A DNA stretch of 64,000 nucleotides from QHWT01 sp963755695. GTDB taxonomy: Bacteria > Acidobacteriota > Vicinamibacteria > Vicinamibacterales > 2-12-FULL-66-21. Shown here piece by piece: positions 27,763-38,669 of the stretch (within the stretch, counting starts at the first letter, position 1; every line of letters begins with the position of its first letter). A model generated the notes under the pieces. That model worked only from the letters and a program-made list of their open reading frames with translations, was not told the origin of the DNA and did not search any database. Where the stretch lies: positions 186,001-250,000 of the forward strand of contig CAVWLB010000003.1 in the NCBI GenBank assembly GCA_963755695.1, given 5' to 3'. The position numbers were made by a program, and so were the translations under genes.

Positions 27763-27858
27763 GGCTTATGGCTCAAGGCTCAGGGTTAAACACCGCTCAG
27801 TGCTCAGTATCGTGAGCCCTGAGCCATAAGCCGTGGCGGCGCACCTGAAGCGTGCGCC
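27763..27858. terminator. Double hairpin between convergent genes, built from GGCTCAGG stutters
   Basis: Arm 27763-27783 (GGCTTATGGCTCA...) pairs at 20 of 21 positions with 27813-27834. A second perfect hairpin follows: GGCGCAC-CTGAAGC-GTGCGCC (27838-27858). Sited between the M48 gene and the convergent transglycosylase, it probably ends both transcripts. Confidence 0.6.
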
Positions 27859-27884
27859 CTACAGGTGTTATTGCTCACCTAAGC

Positions 27885-30218
27885 CTACTTCTTTGCTGAA
27901 TGCTTCGGTGAGGTCTTCTTCTTCGGGGTGACCTTCTTGGCTGGCGTGGCTTTTTTCTTTGCCGTCGTGGGTTGCGCGGCCGCAACGGCCTTCGCCTTTG
28001 AAACGGTCATGATCGCGCGCGGCTGTCCTCCGCCGTCGCGATACAGTCGACGGTAATCCTCGGCGGTGCCAAGGATTCGCTTCACGTAGTTCTGCGTTTC
28101 CGGGAATGGGATGTCGTCGATGAACTCGTCTTCGTCGAGTCCCGGCCGCTCCATCTTCCAGCGGACCACTCGGCTTTCGCCGGCGTTATAGCTGGCGAGG
28201 GCGTAGTGCGCGCCTCCGAACTGCTTGACCAGATCCGAGAAGTACAGCGTGCCCATCCGGATGTTGATGTCCGGCCTGGTCAACATCGACGTGTTGAAGC
28301 GGCGGATGCCGAGACCGCGCGCCAGCCGGCGGCCGGTGGCGGGAACGATCTGCATCAGACCCCACGCGTTGGCCGAGGAGTGCGCGTCAGGATCGAACGT
28401 CGACTCCTGGGCAATCAACGCCGCCACCATATACGGATCGAGCCCGCGCAGTTTCGCGTTGCGCTGGATGCTGTCCCAATACGTCAGCGGGAAGATAATC
28501 TGCAGGATCTCCGCAGGCAGCCCCTCTCCGCCGACCGCGAGATGCTGCGGATACGCGCGGCGCATCAGCACGATCGCGCGACGGTAGTCGGCTTTCTCGT
28601 GATAGATCCACGCAATCGTTGCGTCAATCACCGGTGACGAGCCTGAAATCCGCTGCGCATATCGCAACTCGTTCATCCCGTCGTCGAGCAGCCCGGCCGC
28701 CAGCAGCTGCCGGATGACGGGAGCATTTGCCGGCGGTTCGGACGCCGGCGGACCCGGTGCACGCTCGGCAGCCGGCACCGCCAGTCCCTGGTCAGTGGCC
28801 GATGCGCCGAGACGCGCGGCCTGTTGAACGGTGAGCTGCCGTCGCGCGAGGCGCCCGTAATAGGAGTTCATGTAGTCGCTGAAGACGAGCCGCATCCGCC
28901 GGTCGGCCATCTCACGGTCGCCGGCGCGTCCGCGTGCGCGGGCAGACCAGTAGAGCCAGGATGGCCGATAGTCGGACCGGGGGAAGCTCGTCGCGGCAGC
29001 ACTGAAGATCCGTTCAGCGTCGTCGTAGTGTCCGGTCTTGTAAGCGTACCAGCCAGCCTTCCAGGCGGCGCGTTCGGCGTGCTGGCCGTTTGGAAATTTC
29101 TCGAATGCTTCGCGGAAGGTCTGCGCTGCGAGCTGGTCCTCGTTCTCGAGAATGTAGTGCGTGCCGAGATTGTTGAGCGCCTCTTCGGCCCACGAGGTAT
29201 CCGGAAAATCCGCGACGAGCTGACGCGTAAGCGACATGAACTGGTCCGAGGCGCCGAGCTCGCGCATCGCGCTGAGATAGAAGAACCGCGCTTCGGCCCG
29301 CCGCGATGCGGTGTCGAGATAGGGTTGCAGCCCGTCGCGGGCCGCGGCGTAGCGCTTGAGGAAGTACTCGCATTCAGCTATCCGCAGATCGACCAGTTCG
29401 CGGTCGTCACCGGAGACCTGCTTCTGCAGATCCTGGAAGGCGGTCCGCGCGTCCTGATAACGCTTCGCCCCGAAGAGCAGCAGCGCGCGCGAGAGATCCG
29501 CTTTATAGCTCGTGCGGACGATCTGATCCTGCAGACCGCTCAACGCGGATCCGGCCCCGGCGGCAGCGTCGCTCAATGGAAATTCGTAATAGACGCGCAG
29601 GTAGGCCTGGGTCGCGCGCGGCTTGTCTCCCGCTGCCAGCGCCGCCCGCCCCAGACGTGCGAGCACGTCTTCCGGCGCAATGGTCTTGGTCGACGTGAGC
29701 TTCTCGTAGATGTCCGCGGCTCTGGCATGATCGCCGCGGCTCTCGGCCGCTTCTCCCTTGCCCAGCGCGGCGGCAATTGCCAGATATCCACCCGGCTTGT
29801 GCTCGATTAGCGTGTCGAACGCTTTCTCAGCCTCCTCCGCACGCGAGAGACGAAGCAGCGCGAGGCCCTGGTAGTACAACCCATAGTCGGCGAGCGCACT
29901 CTTACCAGTCGCCGCGTGCTGCGCGGAGGTCAGCGCCGCAGCATAATCCCCAGCCGCATACGCCTTGCCGGCAGTGGCTAGCGCGGTCGTCGTACCTGCC
30001 TTGCGGTCGCGCACCGAGGGCACCAGCCAGTAGTCGTCGACCTCCTGCGGCAGTGCCGCGAGGGTCGTCGGCGCCAGTTGGGTGTCCGCAGCCGGCCTGG
30101 AATCGGCGCCCGGCGCCTGGGCAGCGGCGCCCGGCGACTGGATACCGGCGACCGGTAACTGCAGGCCGACGGCGCAGCACGCGATGAAAATGCTGCGTGA
30201 GCGCGCTGAAGAGAACAT
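27885..30218 (-). CDS. Soluble lytic murein transglycosylase (Slt70-like)
   Basis: A 777-residue periplasmic enzyme cleaving the MurNAc-GlcNAc bond to 1,6-anhydro ends. An N-terminal signal peptide is followed by a proline/alanine-rich stretch, a long TPR superhelix (about 75-520; e.g. AEEAEKAFDTLIEHKPGGYLA, EEALNNLGTHYILENEDQLAA), and the SLT domain (about 600-720): LDPYMVAALIAQESTFDPDAHSS with the catalytic Glu of AQES, NAWGLMQIVPATG, ALASYNAGES. The last 45 residues are lysine-rich (TAKKKATPAKKVTPKKK), perhaps for binding the anionic cell wall. Typical Slt70 is about 620-650 residues. The start overlaps the stop of the upstream gene (TGATG), so the two form an operon. Confidence 0.9.
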   Translation of the reverse strand: MFSSARSRSIFIACCAVGLQLPVAGIQSPGAAAQAPGADSRPAADTQLAPTTLAALPQEVDDYWLVPSVRDRKAGTTTALATAGKAYAAGDYAAALTSAQHAATGKSALADYGLYYQGLALLRLSRAEEAEKAFDTLIEHKPGGYLAIAAALGKGEAAESRGDHARAADIYEKLTSTKTIAPEDVLARLGRAALAAGDKPRATQAYLRVYYEFPLSDAAAGAGSALSGLQDQIVRTSYKADLSRALLLFGAKRYQDARTAFQDLQKQVSGDDRELVDLRIAECEYFLKRYAAARDGLQPYLDTASRRAEARFFYLSAMRELGASDQFMSLTRQLVADFPDTSWAEEALNNLGTHYILENEDQLAAQTFREAFEKFPNGQHAERAAWKAGWYAYKTGHYDDAERIFSAAATSFPRSDYRPSWLYWSARARGRAGDREMADRRMRLVFSDYMNSYYGRLARRQLTVQQAARLGASATDQGLAVPAAERAPGPPASEPPANAPVIRQLLAAGLLDDGMNELRYAQRISGSSPVIDATIAWIYHEKADYRRAIVLMRRAYPQHLAVGGEGLPAEILQIIFPLTYWDSIQRNAKLRGLDPYMVAALIAQESTFDPDAHSSANAWGLMQIVPATGRRLARGLGIRRFNTSMLTRPDINIRMGTLYFSDLVKQFGGAHYALASYNAGESRVVRWKMERPGLDEDEFIDDIPFPETQNYVKRILGTAEDYRRLYRDGGGQPRAIMTVSKAKAVAAAQPTTAKKKATPAKKVTPKKKTSPKHSAKK

Positions 30219-31573
30219 CAGGAATTGCCGAGCAGAGCGGGATCGCCGTCCGCGAGGGTTTGCACGAGTTCCTGCTGGAAGTACGCGCCCCGCGCGCCCA
30301 GGCCGGCGGAAATGCGTTCTTCGTAGAGGCGGCGCGCGCGATCGATCTCCGGCCGCAGGCGACGCAGGAGGTCGCGCTGCTCACGCCCCGCGCGGACGGC
30401 TGCCTCGTTGTACAACTTGATCTCCGACACGAGGAGCCGCGCATACCGCCTCGCGCTCTGATCGGAGGTATCGCTTTCGGGCCGGACCGCGCCGCCGGTG
30501 CCCACAGGCGCGCTGGCGCCCATGGCCTGCACCGTACGCATTGCGGTGAGAAGCGCCAGATGCGCTGACGCATGGCGCACGAGAGTCTCCACGCCGTCGC
30601 GCCACGACGCCGCGATGTCGTTCTTGCCGGCGTTGTCCGCATAGACCAGCGCGACCGCGCGTCCGCTGAGGATGACGGGGACGACGAGCGCCGAAAGGTC
30701 GCCGGAAAGCGACGCGAACGTCGGCGGCGGTTGGGAGGGTCCCGAAAACGTCGGTTCGGCCGACTGAATCGCCTGCGCCAGCAGTCCGCTCCCGGTGATC
30801 GCTGAATCGAACGGCTGGGCGTCGAACTGCGGGAGCCCGGCGGTCTTCCACGATCGCAGCCGGGGGCCGTTGATGAGGAACACCGCTGCACGCGGCGCAA
30901 TCGACGAGACATGTCGAAGCACCATCTCGAGCGCTTCGGTCAGCGTCTGCGAACCGTCGATCGCGCGGATACCATCAATCACGCTGATCCCTGCGGCGAC
31001 AGGCGGCGTCTTCTGTTGCTGCTGTTTCTGTGCCTCGAGGTGACGCTCGAGTTCTGCTTTGGCCGCGGAATGGGCATCCGCATGCGTCCGTGCCTGCTGC
31101 TCTGCCTCGGTTCGGGCGCGCGTGGCCTGATCCAGGCGTTCGGCCGCTTGACGTGTTTCGGTGCGCGCCACCTCGAGTTCCTGTTCCGCCCGTTGCCGCT
31201 CCGCCTGGACGAGCGATTCAGCACGCTGACGCTCTGTCGCGAGCGCGGCCTCGAGTTCCTCCCGGACGCGCGCGACGGATTCGGCGGCCTTCTGCTCGGC
31301 CTCGGCCCGTACTTTCGTCGTCTCGTCCGCTAGCTGCCGCTCGGCTTCAACTCGCGCCGAGGCGACCTCGGTTTCGACTCGTTTCGCCCACTCGCCGTCG
31401 GCTGCCGCAAGCCGGGTGGCGAACGCTTGTTCGGCGTCTTGTGCCGCGGCGCTTCGTGCCTCGTCAACGGCCTGCTCGTATTGCCGGGCCAGCGAAGCAA
31501 GGTGAGTGTCGAGCGTCTGGCGCAGCTGCGCCTGCAACGCATCCATGGGAGAACCAGAATGTTCGGGGGACAT
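30218..31573 (-). CDS. Coiled-coil protein with GAF-like C-terminal domain
   Basis: A 451-residue protein. Residues 10-200 are a continuous Ala/Glu/Arg-rich coiled coil (EQAFATRLAAADGEWAKRVE, ERQRAESLVQAERQRAEQEL). A linker leads to a GAF-like fold (about 205-360): DGSQTLTEALEMVLRHVSSIAPRAAVFLI, GSGLLAQAIQSAEPTF, LSALVVPVILSGRAVALVYAD, and ETLVRHASAHLALLTAM. A helical tail ends the protein. No signal peptide or kinase domain is present. Proteins of this layout sit before transglycosylase genes in related bacteria; a sensory or scaffold role is inferred only. ATG 31573 was chosen; ATG 31546 is an equally possible start. Confidence 0.65.
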   Translation of the reverse strand: MSPEHSGSPMDALQAQLRQTLDTHLASLARQYEQAVDEARSAAAQDAEQAFATRLAAADGEWAKRVETEVASARVEAERQLADETTKVRAEAEQKAAESVARVREELEAALATERQRAESLVQAERQRAEQELEVARTETRQAAERLDQATRARTEAEQQARTHADAHSAAKAELERHLEAQKQQQQKTPPVAAGISVIDGIRAIDGSQTLTEALEMVLRHVSSIAPRAAVFLINGPRLRSWKTAGLPQFDAQPFDSAITGSGLLAQAIQSAEPTFSGPSQPPPTFASLSGDLSALVVPVILSGRAVALVYADNAGKNDIAASWRDGVETLVRHASAHLALLTAMRTVQAMGASAPVGTGGAVRPESDTSDQSARRYARLLVSEIKLYNEAAVRAGREQRDLLRRLRPEIDRARRLYEERISAGLGARGAYFQQELVQTLADGDPALLGNS

Positions 31574-31619
31574 CCAACACGCATTATCCGGGTCCGGATC
31601 AGCCAAGTCAAGGTGAGAG

Positions 31620-31795
31620 AGCAGGTTGACGAGGTTCGCAGTCCGAGATCCGAGGTCCGAGAGCGAGAGGCGAGGGGCGAGGAGCGAGGTCCGGGGTTCG
31701 AGAGGCGAGGTTCAGAGCTGCGGGGCCCGAGGTCCGGGATCTGAGGTCCGAGGCCGAGGTCCAAGCCCAGGCCGAGGTCCCAGCCCAAGGTGGCG
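31620..31795. repeat. CGAGGTCC / CGAGAGG stutter
   Basis: About twenty units of GAGGTCCGAG, GAGCGAGAGG and related forms fill the spacer before the island. Same style as the other spacers in this window but with a different core word, and mostly purine-rich on this strand. Confidence 0.75.
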
Positions 31796-31911
31796 CTAGC
31801 GCCTGCGGCAGCGCACCGAGCGTGTGGAATGTGAAAGGGCTCCCGCGCGAGCGAAGGAAGCGGCCTTGGTCCACCTTCGCGCTGCGCGCTACGGCGGACA
31901 CCCTTCGTCTG

Positions 31912-31947
31912 GCTTGCCAACCGTAGCTCACGCGGTCGTTGGCAAGC
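31912..31947 (-). terminator. Hairpin beyond the island's left end, possibly the old ssrA terminator
   Basis: GCTTGCCAAC (31912-31921) and GTTGGCAAGC (31938-31947) are exact complements, with CCTTCG/CGAAGG pairing further out. The hairpin lies 12 bases beyond the left attachment repeat, where the sequence downstream of ssrA would have been before insertion. No U-tract. Confidence 0.4.
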
Positions 31948-31958
31948 GTGAGCGAAGG

Positions 31959-31985
31959 TTGGTGGAGGCGCCGGGAGTTGCACCC
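31959..31985. repeat. Left attachment site (27-bp copy of tmRNA 3' end)
   Basis: Starts TTGGTGGAGGCGCCGGGAG and ends TTGCACCC, identical to 53502-53528. Read on the minus strand it is the T-loop and acceptor end of tmRNA with CCA. No tmRNA body lies next to it. Confidence 0.85.
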
Positions 31986-32309
31986 TGTTGGCAGGGATTC
32001 AGGCGTCGGCTTCGAGAACGCGCGTTTCTGGTCAAACTGCTGAGAGCAGGCGCTTTCGCCGTCTTCATCAATTCCCCTGGCCTCCGCTGGAATACCCCCG
32101 AATCGACCCGATTCGTGGAGACATTGTGGAGGCGTCGGGAACGGTCGGGCGTCGGGCTCCTTCCCGTCGCCTCCAAAAGAGGCCTCACCCGGATAGGTGT
32201 TCAACCCGCACGCCGCACCACCGCGGCGCTCACGCCGTCAACCGATCAGCTTCCGATCGCTGATGGTCCGGTGTCGCCTGAAGTGGTTGAACGATTGAGG
32301 GTTAAAGAA
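31986..32309. other. Island left end: spacer that is open in the integrase frame
   Basis: No ordinary gene, but the frame entering from the attachment core stays open from 31986 to the stop at 32385 (CWQGFRRRLRERAFLVKLL..., RFVETLWRRRERSG). In an excised circle it would extend the integrase. It contains one of two matching subterminal 29-base words (32115-32143). Confidence 0.5.
32115..32143. repeat. Subterminal island repeat, left copy
   Basis: Starts GTGGAGACATTGTGGAGG; 24 of 29 bases match 53441-53469 in the same orientation. Both lie inside the island near its ends, where integrase arm-type sites would be. Confidence 0.45.
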
Positions 32310-32387
32310 GTGAGCCTAAATTTCGCCAGTTGGAACCAGATCACCGAGTGGCTTCGAGCCCTTAGCTCCGCTAGGCGCGAGGCCTGA
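32310..32387 (+). pseudogene. Recombinase C-terminal tail fragment 1
   Basis: Encodes VSLNFASWNQITEWLRALSS and a basic end. The FASWN....WLR.L pattern is shared with the last residues of the serine recombinase remnant ending at 39980 and with 43012-43086. No recombinase body precedes it. Confidence 0.5.
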
Positions 32388-32614
32388 CCGGTCCAAGACT
32401 CAGGCATGATGGGAGCCAGTCGGCGGACTAGCTCGGGTGCGCGCTTGCGGGACGTCCCGGCGTCAGACTTCTCTGAGGCTCGGCCAGGGCAGTTGACGTG
32501 AATCACGTTGATCCGAAAACGCGAACCGATCTGTCTAGATCACGCGACCCCGTTACTGGCCTGTGCGTCAATTCGCCTGACACGCCTCCCTCGATCGTTC
32601 TCATGCTCATGCGT

Positions 32615-35375
32615 TTAGGTCGTCTTCAATGCGTCAAGGGGATCAGCGCCCGCCGCGCGACGTGCGGGGATGTACGCGGCGCTGACCACCACAGGGATCA
32701 GGATGAGAGCGACTCCACAAAACGTCTGAAAGTCCCACGGGCTGACTTGGTACAAGAACGTTCCGAGCTGGGGCGTGAACATGGCGGAGATTAATAACCC
32801 GAAGCAGCCGCCGATCCCCGCGACCACCAGCCCGTCGCGGATTGCGAGCCAGATCAAGTGGCTCGCACGGGCACCGAGAGCCGCCCGGATGCTCAGCTCG
32901 CGTGCTCGTCCCTTCACGACCTGCGACGTGACAGCGTACACACCGGCGGCGGCGAGGAGCAACGCCAACGCGGCGAACGCCATCACGTGCTCGAGCAGAA
33001 ACCGGCGCTCTGCAACCGCGTCGTCCAGCGCGTCCCGCAGCGTCGACACCTGAACAACTGGCAAGGAGGGGTCGACTTGTCGGACGACCGTCGTCACGGC
33101 GCTCGAGATCGCACGTGCGTCCAGTGGACTGCGCACGACGAACATTACGGGACTCGGGTTGGCGCTCTGAAACCAATGCAGCTCCCGGCCGGTGAGCTTC
33201 TCCATCAATCGCCGCTGATCCCCTGCCTGCGCGAACGGCTCGTAGTACTCCGACCGGATGGCATCGTCGCGCGCGAAGCGGCGAATGTTGTCGACGACGC
33301 CCACCACCGTCTTCCAGGGATACAGAGGGCCGAGACGCATGCGACGCCCGATGGGATCCACGTCCGACCAGTAGCGCTCTGCCATCGCCCGGTTGATGAT
33401 TACGACCGGCGTCGCCATCGCAGTATCGTGGGCGGTGAATTCGCGTCCCCTGAGCAGCGGGATGCGCATAGCCCGAAAGAATCCCGGATCAACCTCACAC
33501 GACAACGTTGGGTAGAACTCCAACGACACCGCTTCCGTCTGGCCCGGCGGCGGCGGAGGCGGTGACGGTCTCACCCAACCGAGCGGCATCGGTTCGGGAG
33601 TTCCGGAGACTTTAACCGGCTGCTCGAAAAGGACGGTTCGCATCTGCAGAGCGCCCGCGACGTACGGCAGGCTCGACGTCGCTCCGACGGCCTCCACGCC
33701 CGGCAGCGCCGCGACTCGCTCGGTCATTGAAGCGACGAATCGGGCGATGTCGGCGTCGGTCCGGTAGCGCACGGACGGAAGGTCGAAGCGGATTGACGCG
33801 GCGTTCGCGCTCTCGTACCCAGGATTGAACGATTGAATTCTTGCGACACTCTTGACGAGCAATCCGGCCCCGACGAGGAGCATCATCGTCAACGCCAACT
33901 GGATGGAGCCCGGAAGCCAATTGGCCGCAAACCAGCGCGGTTTCAGTGTCGTTTCCGGAGCGACCATCCCACCCTTGAGCGCTGCGTCCACATCGAGCGT
34001 AGCAGTGACGCGCCGTGCAGGTCCGACGCTGAAGAGCAGGCCCGTGCCGACCGTAAGCAGCAAAGCAAAGACAAACACGCGTCCATCCAGCATTGCCATT
34101 CCGCCCACGGTGCTTGCCCTCCCACCCTGAGTGAGGATGCCGCCACCGACGTGCGCGATCAATGCGCCCGCCACACCACCGACCAGTGAAAGCACCATGG
34201 CCTCGGTCACGAGCTGACGGATGATGCGCCCGCGCTCAGCGCCGAGCGCCCGGCGAACCGCCAGCTCCTGTCGACGGTCGGCCGACCGCACGCTGAGAAG
34301 CGTCGCGAAATTAACGCAACACACTGTGAGAATCACAAGCGAGACGAGCGACAAGACTTTGATTGTCGGCCCGGACCCCCGGAACAGCCGCTCGCGCACG
34401 CTCTCCACCGCCGCGATCTGCGTCGGCCGCAAGCGACGGGTGGTGGACGTTAGCACCCATGCTGCCTGCGAGGGTTGCAGGCCCGGCTTGAGCGACCCGA
34501 ACACCTCCAAGGTGCGGGCGAATTCGTCGTAGGCGCGAGGCCCCGAGAAGATCAGCGGGGCGAGCACATCGCCGCTCGGAAAGAACTCGAAATCACGTGG
34601 AAGGACACCGATGATGCGCGCGGATTTGCCATCCAAGGTGAGGGTTCGGCCCACAACGTCCACCGACGCCCCGAACCGCGCCTGCCATAGCCGATGGCTG
34701 ATGAGGAGAACGGGCTCGCTCGCCTCCTCGAACTCGGATTCCAGGAACGGGCGCCCGAGCGCGGGGCGGAGCGGACCGTTCAGACCCAGGAGCGCGAGTG
34801 CTCCGCGCGTGACCCGATGGCCCTTGACGAGCACGGCGTTGCCCGAAAAGTCCGCGACGAAGTCGTGCGCTTCGGCAGCCGTGACGTGGTCGAGCCCAAA
34901 GTCGCGCTCGACCAGACGACGAAAGGCGGGCGCAGAGAAATACTGGCTGAGATCGGTCCGAATAACGACCAGCCGATCCGCGTTCGGGTACGGCCAATGC
35001 CGCAGCAGCGCGGCATCGACAAGCTGGAATGCTGCAGTCGAGCCCCCGATGCCCACGGCAATGGATGCGCACGCCGCGATTGCCAGTCCTGGAGATCGCG
35101 TCGCAAGGCGGACGCCGTGACGTATATCCTGTACCAGATCGTCCTCAAGTCGGCGACGCTGAAGGGCGAGCGCGTCCCAGGTCGAGCCTATGCTGTGGCG
35201 CATGAGCAGCCAGAGCGTCTCGTGCCGCTTTCGCCAAGTGTGACGATTGCACTTCCTGATGCTCGAGCTCGGCCTCCCACTCGCGACGCCAGTCCGCACG
35301 CATGCGCCTCGGAACAATCGCGCTGACGATGCGGATAAACCACCGATGGGGCCGGAATCCCCCGCGGCGAGTCAC
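32615..35375 (-). CDS. ADOP-family permease 1 (one frameshift)
   Basis: Acidobacterial duplicated orphan permease: an FtsX/MacB-type membrane protein without its own ATPase. The N-terminal cytoplasmic domain (RWFIRIVSAIVPRRMRADWRREWEAELEH) is separated by a frame change near 35230 from RRLEDDLVQDIRHGVRLATRSP. Then come the first membrane helix and MacB-like periplasmic domain (GIGGSTAAFQLVDAALLRHWP, LISHRLWQARFG), three FtsX helices (SLVILTVCCVNFATLLSVRSADRRQELAVRRALGA), a second periplasmic domain, and a second FtsX unit ending YIPARRAAGADPLDALKTT. Restored length is about 910 residues. It starts at GTG 35375, overlapping the padR stop (GTGA). Substrate unknown. Confidence 0.8.
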
Positions 35376-35701
35376 CGTGCGCCTTCCTTGAGCGTCGCGT
35401 TGCGCACCCGCGGGGGAGTGGCCCGGCTCGCCAGGCCGCGATACCTGTCAAGCGCCGCCGCGAGCGCTTGCTCGCCCCCTTTGGTGATTTCGTAGTACTT
35501 CCGCGCGGGTCGGAGCTCGTTTCGCGCGACACGATGGTCTTCCCACCGGGACCGGAGCCAGCCCGTGTCCTCCAACCGGCGAAGGGCCGGATAGACTGTG
35601 CCGCTTGCGAGGCCTGTAATGCCCATGATGTCGAAGCCATGCCCGTGCCCATTGGCGACCGCCTGCAAGACAGCGGTTGCGGCATGCGAAAGCGACTTCA
35701 T
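35372..35701 (-). CDS. PadR-family regulator 1, partner of ADOP 1
   Basis: A 109-residue winged-helix regulator: MKSLSHAATAVLQAVANGHGHGFDIM, GLASGTVYPALRRLEDTGWLRSRWE (recognition helix TVYPALRRLE), and ARKYYEITKGGEQAL. Acidobacterial PadR proteins of this size are regularly encoded just before ADOP genes, as here with a 4-base overlap, and probably repress the pair. The sequence ACCGTATTCTACATAGGT just upstream (about 35704-35721) has ACC/GGT ends and may be the operator. Confidence 0.85.
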   Translation of the reverse strand: MKSLSHAATAVLQAVANGHGHGFDIMGITGLASGTVYPALRRLEDTGWLRSRWEDHRVARNELRPARKYYEITKGGEQALAAALDRYRGLASRATPPRVRNATLKEGAR

Positions 35702-36005
35702 AGACCGTATTCTACATAGGTAGCCGACGGACGCAAGATGATTCGCGAGCCTCAGCCGGTCTCTCTTGTACCGCGAGCACTCAGTCCAATATCTCGTCTA
35801 GGCAAGCGAGGCGGGAGCTTACGAACCACTTCCGGCCGATTGAGGCCTGTCTTCGGTGGCGGGGGAGACCGGTTGCTGAACACTCCAGCGTTAGTCGGAA
35901 CCCAGCGTTGGTCGCCGCGAGTCCTGAGTACCACCCCAAAGAAAACGACATCTCCATCTTGCGGCGTGGACACGCTGCGCAACCAGCAGAAGACCTCAGC
36001 CTAAC
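35702..36005. other. Spacer without recognisable gene
   Basis: Between padR 1 and the end of ADOP 2. Open frames here are short and not protein-like. Probably holds the padR 1 promoter and the end of the ADOP 2 transcript; no clear terminator hairpin seen. Confidence 0.4.
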
Positions 36006-38669
36006 CTATTCAACGCGTAGTGCGATGACCGGCTCGACGCGTATGGCGCGGCGCGTGGGGACGTAGACCGCGATGAACGCCACTGCGATCAGGGCCGCCG
36101 CAGCCGAGGCAATGGGCACCGCCCCGCCAGCCGGAAGATTCTCGACGCTGCGCGCGGCGAATCGTGTACTCCAGAACGCCGTCGGCGCACCAAGAAGGAA
36201 TCCCACGCTGACCAACCAGCCCGCGCTCGTCGCCACCATGCGGCTCACGCGACCGCGGGTGGCGCCGAGAGCCATACGAATGCCGATCTCCTTCGTTTGG
36301 CGTGCGACGGTGTAGGCGAGCAACCCAAACAGACCAATCGCCGCCAGCAGCGCGCCGACCGCGCCGAAGAACCCCGCCAGGGTTGCCAGCAACCGCTCGG
36401 GAACGATCGAGGCGTCGACCTGCTCGGCCAGGGTGGTCACTCGTCCGACCGAATTCGTACCAAATACGTCGTCGACGAGGCGGCGGGCGTCGTCCGCGAG
36501 GCCCGCCCGACGGCCGCTCGTCCGCAGCGAGAGGTCGCTCGACCCTCTGGACATCAGGGCGAACTGGTAGACGGTGGGAGGGGACGGGAGCCGAACGTCG
36601 TTATACTTCGCGTCGCCAGCGACGCCGACGATCTCGTAGGGATCGCGCTGGTTCTCGAGCCAGACGTGACGCCCGAGCGGATCACGGCCAGGGAAGTACT
36701 TCCGCGCGAGCGCCTGATTGACGATGATACGGCGCGGCTGATCCATGTCGGAGTCGCGAAAGTCGCGTCCGGCCAGGAGTGGCGTGCCGTACGTGAGGAA
36801 ATAGTTCGGCGACACGGTATTGAGGGACACACGCTGCCTGTCGTGCGCAGGCTCGTCGAATCCTTCGACCCGGAGGAACGCGCTGCCAGCCGCGCCTGAC
36901 ATCGGCGTCATGCCGCTCGCCGCGACCGAGTCGACGCCGGGAATCGCCTGCAGGCGCGCGACGACATCTCTATAGAGCGCAGCGAGTTGCTCGCGGTTCT
37001 GGGCGCGCGAGGTGTTCACCGACATCAGCAGCACGCGGTCGCGATCGAACCCGAGACTTCGGTCGCGCAGATGACGCAGGTGGCCGATGTAGAGCTGCGA
37101 CACGCTCAACAGCGCCAGGGAGATCGCGACCTGCGCGACCACCAGGCCGTTGCCGAAGACGCGTCGGGATTTCGTCTGTGCTCCGCCCCCCTGTCGCAGC
37201 GCCGACGCCGGCGCGGACACGAACGCCGCGATAGCGGGCGCGAGCCCGAAGACGAGCGCCGCCAGCAGGGTGACGCCGATCGTGAACGTCAGCACGCGCG
37301 CATCGAGCGGGATCTCCAGACGCGGTGGAGGGCCCAGCGATTGCGTGCCCGAGGTCATGATCCGCGTCAGAATGGTGGCGCCGAATCGTGCGCCGACCAG
37401 GCCCAGGGCGCCGCCGATCGAGGCCAGGAGCAGCGACTCGGTCAGCACCTGCCGCACCATGCGGAGACGTCCGGCGCCGAGCGAGACGCGCACCGCCATC
37501 TCCTGCTGGCGTGAGGCCCCGCGCGCGAGCAGCAGCCCGCCGATGTTGGCGCACGCGAGCAGCAGCAGAATGCCAACGATCGCCATCAACAGCGACAGCG
37601 GTCCGCCGAACTGGTCGGTGAGCGGAGTCGAAAGTCCCGCGCGCGCCGACGTCACGTCGATCGCCACGTGTCGCCACTGCGGATCGCGCTGCGCCAACGC
37701 ATCGATGCTCGACTGGTTGAGCACGCGCATCTCTGCGCGCGCCTGCGCGATCGAAGCCCCCGGCTTCAATCGCGCCAGCAGCGCCACGCCGGCCCGCGAT
37801 CGCATCGCCGTGGGAATCGCGCCAAGAGATACCCAGACGTCCGACCGCATGCTGGCGGTCACGCCAGAAAAATCGCGCTCGGCTACGCCGACGACGGTCG
37901 CGTGCACGGGGCCGGGCAGGCGACGGTCTTTGATGTCGATGATGGCGCCGAGGGCTCGCGCCTCGCCGTTGAAGTGCGCCTGCCAGTACCGCCAGCTCAC
38001 AACGGCGAGAGGGGGACCGCCCGGCGCGTCGTCGGAGACATCGAGCACGCGCCCCAGCGCGGGCCTCACGCCGAGCGCATGGAAGAAGTTCCCCGTGACC
38101 ACCCAGGCGCCGATCGGCTCGCGGCCAGCTGACGAGCTCCGTCCTCAGTGGCGCGAGGCCGACCATGTCCGAGAACACGGTGTTGCGGTCGCGATACTGC
38201 GCGTAGGTCTCGAGACTAAACATGTTCAGCGGCGGATCGCCGGGGTACCGCAAGGTGAACTGCACGAGGCTGCCGGGATCCCGAACCGGCAGATCGCGAA
38301 ACAGCAGCGGATCGACGAGGCTGAAGATCGGCGGTGTTGGCGCCAATGGCCAGCGTGAGCGTGGCGATCGTCACCGCGGTGAAGACCGGCGCCCGGCGGA
38401 GCGTGCGCACACCGTAGCGGAGGTCCTGGATGAGCGTCCTCGAGCCAGGGCAGGCCGCGCTGATCGCGGCACTGCTCCATCGCTTGCGCAACGCCGCCAG
38501 CCTGCAGCCTCGCCTCGCGGAGAGCCTCGTCGACCGAAAGACCGCCCCGCTGCAATCGGTCAGCGATCATGTCGACGTGGAGGCGCAGCTCTTCCTCCAT
38601 CTCGGCGTCGTCCGGCGCCTTGTGGAACGTCCCGGCCAGCCGTCGCAACCACGCGCGGATGGCGGACAT
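36006..38669 (-). CDS. ADOP-family permease 2 (three frameshifts)
   Basis: Starts at ATG 38669 with the other type of ADOP N-terminus (AWLRRLAGTFHKAPDDAEMEEELRLHVDM, then DRLQRGGLSVDEALREAR). Frame changes near 38430, 38340 and 38130 separate LIQDLRYGVRTLRRAPVFTAV, GANTAIFSLVDPLLFRDLP and VVTGNFFHALGVRPALGRVL. From 38100 to the end the frame is clean: LLLLACANIGGLLLARGASRQQEMAVRVSLGA, LVVAQVAISLALLSVS, and the last FtsX unit LLAYTVARQTKEIGIRMALGATRGRV to YVPTRRAIRVEPVIALRVE. About 880 residues when restored. The start overlaps the padR 2 stop (TGATG). Confidence 0.8.

Noticed and set aside
31959..31985. A second tmRNA or tRNA gene
   Set aside because: Only the 27-base 3' end is present; no anticodon arm, tag region or 5' acceptor strand.
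35752..35982. 76-codon minus-strand frame between padR 1 and ADOP 2
   Set aside because: No start with ribosome-binding site, low-complexity proline-rich part, no family.
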